64,000 nucleotides of DNA from positions 243,555-307,554 of the forward strand of contig JAGRKE010000014.1 of the NCBI GenBank assembly GCA_020442385.1. The letters are read 5' to 3'. Under the pieces are notes generated by a model, which did no database searches, was not told where the DNA came from, and worked only from the letters and a program-made list of their open reading frames with translations. Position 1 is the stretch's first letter. Each line of letters opens with the position of its first letter. Origin of the DNA: Alphaproteobacteria bacterium. GTDB taxonomy: Bacteria; Pseudomonadota; Alphaproteobacteria; Micavibrionales; Micavibrionaceae. The position numbers were made by a program, and so were the translations under genes. This document shows positions 32,341 to 39,201 of this stretch, one piece after another.

Positions 32341-33342
32341 ATGTCAGAACCAAGATTGGGCGTGGTTGCCGTTGGAAATGCACTGGTGGATGTTATTGCG
32401 CAGGTCAGCGATGAATATCTGGAGCAACAACACCAAGAACACGGCATGGAAAAAGGCGCGATGACACTGGTTGATGAAGCGCGCGCCGTTCAAATTTATT
32501 CCGACATGACAAATTCAACAGAAACCTCCGGCGGATCAGCAGCCAACACCATGGCGGGTTTTGCGTCCTTCGGCGGTCAGGGCGGCTTTATCGGCAAGGT
32601 GGCAGATGATGAGCTGGGCCAGACATTCAGAAACGACATTCAGTCTTTAGGGCTACAGTTTGATACGCAACCCTTGGTGATGGGCTCTCAAACAGGGCGC
32701 TGCATGATCCTTGTTACGCCCGATGCGCAGCGCACGATGAATACATTTTTAGGCGCAAGCGTCGAGCTTGGCCCGAACGATGTTGACCGCGACCTAATTA
32801 CCAGCGCCAAGGTCACCTATCTGGAGGGGTATCTTTTCGATAAAGAACAGGCAAAACAAGCCTTCATCAGCGCCGCAGAATATGCGCACGAAGCAGGCCA
32901 CCGCGTTGCGCTAACCCTCTCCGATCCGTTTTGTGTCGACCGCCACCGCAGCGATTTCCTGCGCTTGGTTGAAAACCATGTCGATATTCTGTTTGCCAAT
33001 GAGGAAGAGATTAAATCCCTGTTCATGCAAGAGAGTTTCGACGACGCAAAATCCGCGATCAGCCAGCATGTTGAAATTGCCGCCCTGACGCGCGGTGAAA
33101 AAGGCGCGCTCATCCTGCATAACGGACAGGAGACCGTGGTTGCTGCCGAGCCAGTTGCCAAAGTTGTCGACACCACAGGCGCGGGCGATCAGTTCGCCGC
33201 CGGATTCTTGTATGGTTTTACCCAAGATATGGATATGGCCGCCTGCGGGAAGCTAGGCGCGATTGCCGCCGCCGAAGTGATTAGCCATATCGGGCCACGT
33301 CCATTAGTGAGTCTTGCAGACCTGCTGAAAAAAGCGGCCTAA
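32341..33342 (+). CDS. Adenosine/ribokinase-type PfkB carbohydrate kinase
   Basis: 333 residues. PfkB signatures: TSGGSAANTMAGFASFGGQGGFIGKVADDELG (given in parts, about residues 62-94) and the C-terminal DTTGAGDQFAAGFLYG, with the catalytic Asp in GAGD. It resembles alphaproteobacterial adenosine kinase-like proteins (GNALVDVIAQV start). It phosphorylates a nucleoside or sugar with ATP. The start ATG 32341 follows an AAGGAA-like site. Confidence 0.85.
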   Translation: MSEPRLGVVAVGNALVDVIAQVSDEYLEQQHQEHGMEKGAMTLVDEARAVQIYSDMTNSTETSGGSAANTMAGFASFGGQGGFIGKVADDELGQTFRNDIQSLGLQFDTQPLVMGSQTGRCMILVTPDAQRTMNTFLGASVELGPNDVDRDLITSAKVTYLEGYLFDKEQAKQAFISAAEYAHEAGHRVALTLSDPFCVDRHRSDFLRLVENHVDILFANEEEIKSLFMQESFDDAKSAISQHVEIAALTRGEKGALILHNGQETVVAAEPVAKVVDTTGAGDQFAAGFLYGFTQDMDMAACGKLGAIAAAEVISHIGPRPLVSLADLLKKAA

Positions 33343-33881
33343 AACCGCCCTTCAAACAGTGCCAAATCATCCGCGTCCGGGCAAACGATGCGCACCTCTT
33401 TCAGCCCTTCATACAGGCGTTCTTGAATGCCTTGAGAAATCAGGCGGGCGGCGCGCTGCTTGGGGAAACCGTTCTTACCCGCTCCGATAAACGGAATAGA
33501 TACCGAGCGAAGCCCCATATCAAAGGAAAGCTCCAGCGCCTTGCGCGCCGCATACAGCAAGAATTTATCGCGGCGATCAAATTCAGTTCTCCACACAGGA
33601 ATAATGCAAAAGAAAATATGATCGCAAGGAAGAGTAAAACCGGGAATGGCGTAAATATCGCTCGGGCGCGGATTGATGACGTTTTCCTGCAGAAAAATTT
33701 CCAAGTCCTCCCCCGCCGCCTCACGAATGGAGTCATTGAGCGAACCTTTATATTCAAGGTTTTGCGGGATAATTGTTAGAATGGAATCGGTATCTTGGTA
33801 CGTAATATCCCCAAGGACTAATTTTATCCTCTCAGAATAAGGATTGGATCGCTCCGGCGGCTCTGTTATGACTGAACTCAT
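33339..33881 (-). CDS. Macro domain protein
   Basis: 180 residues. GDITYQDTDSILTIIPQNLEYKGSLNDSIREAAG (in parts) gives the macro-domain start, where the Asp and later Asn bind ADP-ribose; here the usual NAAN is changed to IPQN. The second loop SIPFIGAGKNGFPKQRAARL (about residues 129-148) matches the phosphate-binding 'sI.tG..g.P...a'. It may bind or hydrolyse ADP-ribose derivatives. Its ATG lies inside the 5' end of the divergent transporter gene. Confidence 0.78.
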   Translation of the reverse strand: MSSVITEPPERSNPYSERIKLVLGDITYQDTDSILTIIPQNLEYKGSLNDSIREAAGEDLEIFLQENVINPRPSDIYAIPGFTLPCDHIFFCIIPVWRTEFDRRDKFLLYAARKALELSFDMGLRSVSIPFIGAGKNGFPKQRAARLISQGIQERLYEGLKEVRIVCPDADDLALFEGRF

Positions 33882-35589
33882 GCGCTTAGGAATTTTCTTT
33901 TCATTTTTCGCTCTTTTTATACTGCCATTAAGCAGTTATGCCGACCAGACTTATTACGGGCTGGCTATGCATGGCAAGCCTAAATACGACCAAGGCGCAA
34001 CGCATCTGGACTATGCCAATCCCGACGCGCCAAAGGGCGGTGCGATGACTATGGGCGCGATCGGCACGTTTGATACGCTCAACCCCTATTCTATTAAGGG
34101 CAAGGCCGCCGAGGGGCTCAATCTGGTTTATGACCGCCTGATGGCCCGCGTCTGGGACGAGCCTTTTACGATGTATCCCTTGATTGCCGAGCGGGTTGAA
34201 ATTCCTGAAGACCGCTCCGCGATCACTGTCCATATCAACCCCAAAGCGCGCTTTCATGACGGTAGCCCCGTTACGGCCGATGATGTGATCTTCTCTTTCG
34301 AGACGCTAAAAAACGAAGGCCGCCCGAATATGCGCCAGATTTACAAGCTGGTTAAGAGCGTGGAAAAGCGTGACGAACGCACCGTTCATTTCGCATTCGG
34401 AGAAGGATACGACCAAGAAACCGTGATGATTGTGGCAATGATGCCCGTGCTCTCCAAAGCCTATTGGGAGGGGCGCACATTCGATTCTACAACGCTGGAC
34501 ATCCCTGTACTAAACGGCCCCTACCGCATTGCCGCAGTTGATCCGGGACGATCCATTACCTATGAGCGCGTACCCGATTACTGGGCCAAAGACCTGCTGG
34601 TCAATGCCGGGCATTTCAATATCGATCGCATCACCTATGAATATTACCGCGATGACGGCGTAGCGTTCGAGGCATTTAAATCCGGCGATATCGGTCTGCG
34701 CCGTGAGTTCGATGAGGGCAAATGGGCCAGCGCCTATGACTTCCCTGCCTTAAAAAATGGCGATGTGATTGCCGAAAATCTGGCCCATGGCCGCCCGGAA
34801 AAGGCGCAAGGCTTTATCTTCAACACCCGCCGCGCGCCCTTTGATGACATCCGCGTGAGAGAAGCGCTCAGCTTGCTGTTTGATTATGACTGGGCGAATA
34901 AAAATCTGTTCCACGGGCAATATAAACGCATTGAGAGCTATTTCCCAAATTCACAGCTCGCCGCGCCTGTGCCTTTACGTGAAGAAAGTGATCTGCGCGT
35001 GAAGATGCGCCAAGCCGATGAGCTGCTGAAACAGGCGGGTTGGGAGGTTGAAAACGGCAAGCGGGTAAAAGACGGCGCGCCCTTCGAATTTGAAATTCTG
35101 CTCAACGCACCCGAGGATGAAAAACTCGCCCTGCATTTTAAACGCAGTCTAGAGCGCATGGGCATATTCCCGCGCATTCGCGTACTCGATACCGCCGCCT
35201 ATCGCGGCCGCTTGAATGACTATGATTTCGATATGACGATTTACTTTTGGCGCAACAGCTTATCGCCGGGCACGGAACAAAACCTATATTGGACATGCGA
35301 AGCGGCAAACAGCCCGGCGCGCTGGAATTTCCCCGGTATTTGCACGCCTGAAATTGATGCTCTGGCAGGCAGCATTGCTTCGGCCAAAAGCCGGGAAGAG
35401 CTGGTCGATAAAATCCACACCCTTGATAAAGCTTTGATCGATGGTCACTACATGATCCCGCTGTTTTATTCCGGCGTTGATCATGTCGCCTATTGGAAAC
35501 CGATCAAGCGCCCTGAAAACACACCGCTTTACGGGATGGTGCTGGAAAGCTGGTGGATAGATAGCAGCCAAAACCAGAAAACTGATTGA
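33868..35589 (+). CDS. Family 5 extracellular solute-binding protein (YejA-like)
   Basis: 573 residues. Sec signal peptide (MRLGIFFSFFALFILPLSSYA) after a short lead. The mature start YYGLAMHGKPKYDQGATHLD and PDAPKGG...GTFDTLNPYSIKG match the YejA subgroup of peptide-binding proteins (SBP_bac_5). It should capture oligopeptides in the periplasm for an ABC importer, but no permease or ATPase gene adjoins. ATG 33868 with GGCGG upstream is chosen; 33880 is the alternative. Both overlap or nearly overlap the divergent macro-domain start. Confidence 0.88.
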   Translation: MTELMRLGIFFSFFALFILPLSSYADQTYYGLAMHGKPKYDQGATHLDYANPDAPKGGAMTMGAIGTFDTLNPYSIKGKAAEGLNLVYDRLMARVWDEPFTMYPLIAERVEIPEDRSAITVHINPKARFHDGSPVTADDVIFSFETLKNEGRPNMRQIYKLVKSVEKRDERTVHFAFGEGYDQETVMIVAMMPVLSKAYWEGRTFDSTTLDIPVLNGPYRIAAVDPGRSITYERVPDYWAKDLLVNAGHFNIDRITYEYYRDDGVAFEAFKSGDIGLRREFDEGKWASAYDFPALKNGDVIAENLAHGRPEKAQGFIFNTRRAPFDDIRVREALSLLFDYDWANKNLFHGQYKRIESYFPNSQLAAPVPLREESDLRVKMRQADELLKQAGWEVENGKRVKDGAPFEFEILLNAPEDEKLALHFKRSLERMGIFPRIRVLDTAAYRGRLNDYDFDMTIYFWRNSLSPGTEQNLYWTCEAANSPARWNFPGICTPEIDALAGSIASAKSREELVDKIHTLDKALIDGHYMIPLFYSGVDHVAYWKPIKRPENTPLYGMVLESWWIDSSQNQKTD

Positions 35590-35651
35590 GCCTGCCCGCC
35601 GCGCTTGTTATCCTTCGAGTGCTAAAACTTGAATTCTCAGGGTATATCCGA

Positions 35652-36188
35652 ATGTCCATCACACGCCCCCTTATTCTATCCTCTTTCGCCGCGGCCCTGT
35701 TGCTCGGCGCGTGCAGCTCTGTCCCCAGAGATCTTGATGAGGGGCAGTATTGGGCGCGCGCGAATGTAGCCGAGTCGATCTGGCTGCAAGGGCCAAAGGC
35801 ACAACAAGTACTCAACCGCGACATTGCGCGCTGCGTGAGTGAGCTGAAAGAACTGGAGCGTTTAGGCGCGGTTAAAAACCCAATTCCTGCTGACATTAAT
35901 GGCCGCGTGCTAGATCCCGATCAGTATCAGTTAGAAAGCTGGGATACGCCCGAGCGTGATGAGAATTTGTACGCCGAGCATAGCGATTACCACGACTTTG
36001 AAGGCTGTATGCTGAGCAAGGGATGGGAGCGCGTGAAATTCGTTGGCTTCAAGCAATCTGAAGAATCGCGCAAAAATTACCTGAAGTCACATGTCGACTA
36101 TGAGTATAATTCACGCGTCGGCGCAAAGCGTGACCCGTGGAACCCCTCTTCGAGTGAACACGGCCCCTACAGCGAATTAAACGATTAA
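35652..36188 (+). CDS. Predicted lipoprotein, 178 aa
   Basis: From ATG 35652 there is a signal peptide with lipobox LLGAC (Cys about 21). The mature part is hydrophilic, with two Cys residues (ARCVSEL, EGCMLSKGWERV); the GCMxxKGW pattern recurs in small bacterial envelope lipoproteins of unknown role. It is convergent with the GT9 gene, overlapping by 4 bp. Confidence 0.7.
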   Translation: MSITRPLILSSFAAALLLGACSSVPRDLDEGQYWARANVAESIWLQGPKAQQVLNRDIARCVSELKELERLGAVKNPIPADINGRVLDPDQYQLESWDTPERDENLYAEHSDYHDFEGCMLSKGWERVKFVGFKQSEESRKNYLKSHVDYEYNSRVGAKRDPWNPSSSEHGPYSELND

Positions 36189-37129
36189 AGTTTAAACGCC
36201 GCCAGTTTTTCCAAAACCATATCAACGCTGAGCGACTCCATTAGGCAGGGCGCACTTCGCGGGCTATAGCCTTGATAATCGATCAACTCATCAAAACTTT
36301 CGGGCGTGCGGGCATAATTTGTATGATCGCCCCAAGGCGCATAAATATGCGGATAGCTGGGCCCGAACAGGCCCAGTGTCGGTGTACCGGCCGCGGCCGC
36401 GCAGTGCATCAGGCCGGAATCATTGCCGATATAAAAATCACAGCGCGATAAACACGCGGCCGCCGTACCCGGATCGGTCTTGGCAATCACATCAATTTGC
36501 CGCTCAACGGGAACAGAGGCCAGAACCGCGCGCGCCGTCTCTTCCTCGCCCGGCGCTGCAAATACAGCCACACGCGCACCGGGCATCATTCCATCCGGCG
36601 CGGTTATATTCGCGATCACCTCTATAAACCGATCCGCCGGCCAGGTCTTCGCCAGCCAGTTTGCGGTCGGCCCGACGCCCAAAACTCTATCCCCATCGGG
36701 AATAAGTGCCGCCGCGTCTTGTTCCTGCTGCGCGCTGAACCAGAGCTTCGGATCGGGCGTGTAATCCAGCTTCATCACCGCCGCATTTTGCTGAGCTTTA
36801 TGCAGCCCGCGGTCAATATGCCGCCCGTAAATATGACGTGCCTTCGCGCGGATCAGGCGCGAAACGGCAGAGTTGCGCAGATCCACAACCATATCCCAGC
36901 GCGTACCGACCACCTGTCTCCATAATTCAATCCAGTGCTTATTGCGTTTTTGTTTTTTGAGCGGGATCACGCGCTCCAGCTGTGGATACCCTTCAAACAA
37001 AGAGGCCGCCAGCGGCCCGCAAACAATTGTCACCTTGGCATTGGGGTGCTCACGCGTTATATGATTGAGCAAGCCTGTCGATAAAACGGCATCCCCAATA
37101 CGGCTGGCGGTGATAAACAGAATATTCAT
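36185..37129 (-). CDS. Glycosyltransferase family 9 (heptosyltransferase-like)
   Basis: 314 residues from ATG 37129 (MNILFITASRIGD); an ATG at 37138 adds MSA. GT9 features: ITASRIGDAVLSTGLL at the start, GPTANWLAKTWP (nucleotide-sugar region), NDSGLMHCAAAAGTPTLGLFGPSYP (about residues 238-262). It likely transfers heptose or another sugar to LPS core at the inner membrane face, using ADP-heptose if a true heptosyltransferase. gmhA is in the same window but not adjacent. Confidence 0.85.
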   Translation of the reverse strand: MNILFITASRIGDAVLSTGLLNHITREHPNAKVTIVCGPLAASLFEGYPQLERVIPLKKQKRNKHWIELWRQVVGTRWDMVVDLRNSAVSRLIRAKARHIYGRHIDRGLHKAQQNAAVMKLDYTPDPKLWFSAQQEQDAAALIPDGDRVLGVGPTANWLAKTWPADRFIEVIANITAPDGMMPGARVAVFAAPGEEETARAVLASVPVERQIDVIAKTDPGTAAACLSRCDFYIGNDSGLMHCAAAAGTPTLGLFGPSYPHIYAPWGDHTNYARTPESFDELIDYQGYSPRSAPCLMESLSVDMVLEKLAAFKL

Positions 37130-37139
37130 GGCAGACATA

Positions 37140-37910
37140 ATGACAGAAAACGCCTTCTACACAAGACTTGAAAAGCGCGGCCTGATCCAGATTGAGGGCA
37201 CGGACCGCAAGGCGTTTTTGCAAGGTTTGATCACCAATGACATTGAAAAACTCGCACCCGGCGCGCTGCTTTATGCCTGCCTGCTCAGCCCGCAGGGGAA
37301 ATTCCTGCACGACTTCTTTATCGCCGAGGGGAACGAGGTTTTGCTGCTGGAGTGTGAGGGCGGAATGCGCGCGCAAGACCTGTATGAGCGTTTGAACAGA
37401 TACCGCCTGCGCGCAGATGTTCACATCTCGGTCGAAGAACACGTTCCTGTTTATGCCGTCCTAACTTCACTGTCATCTCGACCGACCGCAGGGAGTGGAG
37501 AGATATTAGATCCCTCGACTGCGCTCGGGATGACCATTTTAAAAGATCCCCGCCACAACAATATGGGCTATCGCAGTTTTGAAAAGCCCGACCTGCCTGA
37601 GCAACCTTTTGAAACATGGGATACGCAGCGCATAAAACTCTGCATCCCCGACGGCAGCCGCGATTTGATCCCTGAAAAATCCACCATGGATGAGGCCCGC
37701 ATGGATCAGATCGGCGCCATTGATTACGATAAGGGCTGTTATGTGGGGCAAGAGCTGACCGCGCGCATGCATTATCGCGGTCTAGGCAAAAAACATCTGC
37801 AAATGGTGAATATCAATGACCTGCCGGAGAAAGCGGAGCTGCGCTCACGCTGCGGCGATATTGGATTGGCATTGGTGAGGGGGGATATTTACAAGGATGG
37901 CGCTTCGTAA
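37140..37910 (+). CDS. ygfZ: Folate-binding protein YgfZ (Fe-S cluster assembly)
   Basis: 256 residues, GcvT-like fold. The signature KGCYVGQELTARMHYRG lies near residue 200 and the N-terminal LQGLITNDI and LSPQGKFLHDF motifs are intact. It helps tetrahydrofolate-dependent maturation of certain Fe-S enzymes. A family-1 palindrome is inserted in frame at about residues 111-132 (LSSRPTAGSGEILD...), between the N-terminal domain and a DPR...GYR segment where relatives continue directly. ATG 37140 or 37128 are possible; both abut the divergent GT9 start. Confidence 0.88.
   Translation: MTENAFYTRLEKRGLIQIEGTDRKAFLQGLITNDIEKLAPGALLYACLLSPQGKFLHDFFIAEGNEVLLLECEGGMRAQDLYERLNRYRLRADVHISVEEHVPVYAVLTSLSSRPTAGSGEILDPSTALGMTILKDPRHNNMGYRSFEKPDLPEQPFETWDTQRIKLCIPDGSRDLIPEKSTMDEARMDQIGAIDYDKGCYVGQELTARMHYRGLGKKHLQMVNINDLPEKAELRSRCGDIGLALVRGDIYKDGAS
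37471..37535. repeat. Palindromic element (family 1) in frame inside ygfZ
   Basis: 65 bp, starts TGTCATCTCGACCGACCG and ends CTCGGGATGACC. It is read in a different frame from the dxs copy, yet both frames are open. Confidence 0.9.
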
Positions 37911-38500
37911 ACCAGTCCGTACGGGGGCGGCTTAAATGCGCCCATTTCCGCCCATTCCGCACGCGAAAACATAGTCTGACTCAAATCGCCGACTTCCCAT
38001 TTTTTTATAGCACTTGGTAATAAAAACGCTTTAACTTCATCGGGGATTTTAGCTTCAACCTCGCGCAGCTTTTCCAAGCTTAGTTTTTCTTCGGGAGGCC
38101 ATGAACAAACAAGACCTACAAACTTGTAATAGGCACATTCACGTCCTGAGAAATCACGAGCAGCTTGTTTGTAAGTTTCCTCCTCAATTGAAAAATAATC
38201 AAAACCTTTCTTTTTCAGGTCTTTATAAACAACTTCTCTCGCATCATTTATGTTCTCCACGGCTTTAAAAACCTCTTCAGACTTCCCTCCCTGAAAGAAA
38301 TTAGCCAGCATGATTATTTTCAAATATGCAACTAACAAATAGTTATCGATTTTACATTCACCTTGCACAGGCTTTAGCGAAATCGCCAGCTTACACAGAG
38401 GATTCCCAACAATACGGCGAAGCTCAAGAACGTTAAGCATCCTGCCATGTAAGTTTATCTTCGGCATAGGATCGAAATCATTTTTTGCTGTTTTTTCCAT
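37889..38500 (-). CDS. Hypothetical protein, 203 aa
   Basis: Soluble, helical; not recognised. AT-richer than flanking core genes. It overlaps the 3' end of ygfZ by 22 bp on the opposite strand. No Shine-Dalgarno precedes the ATG, and a promoter lies directly against it (38507-38534). Confidence 0.5.
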   Translation of the reverse strand: MEKTAKNDFDPMPKINLHGRMLNVLELRRIVGNPLCKLAISLKPVQGECKIDNYLLVAYLKIIMLANFFQGGKSEEVFKAVENINDAREVVYKDLKKKGFDYFSIEEETYKQAARDFSGRECAYYKFVGLVCSWPPEEKLSLEKLREVEAKIPDEVKAFLLPSAIKKWEVGDLSQTMFSRAEWAEMGAFKPPPYGLVYEAPSL

Positions 38501-38506
38501 AGAATT

Positions 38507-38534
38507 AAACTACACACTGTAAAAACTATGTCAA
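38507..38534 (-). promoter_or_regulatory. Sigma70-like promoter against the start codon
   Basis: On the minus strand TTGACA (38534-38529) and TAGTTT (38512-38507), 16 bases apart. Six bases remain to the ATG at 38500, so the mRNA would be leaderless. Confidence 0.45.
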
Positions 38535-38587
38535 TTGAAAAACAATGCCGTAATTATTGGATTAGTATTGGCGAGAGGCAAGGATGA

Positions 38588-38971
38588 TTAAACATCAAAC
38601 AAGAGTTTAATTCTATCGTCCCATTCATTTGTATCCAACGTATGGCGCGTTAAAACTTTTAAACTCGCACCTATCGACGTTAATTTAATGCCGTTTTTTT
38701 CAGCAAACATTTTAAGCTTGTCTGAACACCTAATAATGTCGGAATCAATTTTTGTGTAGACTTGCTTCTCGGCCGCTTCTTGAAACTTTTTGAGATTACT
38801 TACAAACTCCCTAGCCATCGGTTCATAATACTCATTTATAGAGTCACGAACGCTCTCTTTATCTTGTAGGGCAGCGGCCTCATCGCGATTCACATTGGAA
38901 AAGTGATACAAATGCGCTCTTTGCATACTGAAAATAAAGCTTAGCTCATCCGTCAGCTCCGGCTCGGCCAT
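38588..38971 (-). CDS. Hypothetical protein, 127 aa
   Basis: A helical, charged protein with a coiled-coil-like middle (NLKKFQEAAEKQVYTKID). Not recognised. ATG 38971 has AGGAT six bases upstream. It is AT-rich like its neighbour 37889-38500, and both may belong to one acquired patch between ygfZ and ppdK. Confidence 0.5.
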   Translation of the reverse strand: MAEPELTDELSFIFSMQRAHLYHFSNVNRDEAAALQDKESVRDSINEYYEPMAREFVSNLKKFQEAAEKQVYTKIDSDIIRCSDKLKMFAEKNGIKLTSIGASLKVLTRHTLDTNEWDDRIKLLFDV

Positions 38972-39042
38972 AACAAATCCTTGAAAAAAGTTATGACCAA
39001 AGATAAACCGATTATCAGCTAAAAAGCAAGAATGGCTGTTTT

Positions 39043-39198
39043 TTAAACGACGCGCTCGCCGAACATCACGAAGTACAAAGTCACCAGAAGCACGGCAATA
39101 ATAAAAGCCAGCACGAGAACTAAATCCCAGCGGCTGAACAGGTGATACATATCGAAGGTCACGCCTTCGTCTTTTTTATCTGTTTTCTTTTTGCTCAT
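39043..39198 (-). CDS. Small single-span membrane protein, 51 aa
   Basis: Begins MSKKKTDKKDEGVTFDMYHL, then one long hydrophobic segment (about residues 25-45, LVLVLAFIIAVLLVTLYFVM) and a short GERVV tail. It starts 4 bp after the ppdK stop, on the same strand, so it is likely the last gene of that transcript. Not recognised. Confidence 0.55.
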   Translation of the reverse strand: MSKKKTDKKDEGVTFDMYHLFSRWDLVLVLAFIIAVLLVTLYFVMFGERVV

Positions 39199-39201
39199 AG
39201 C

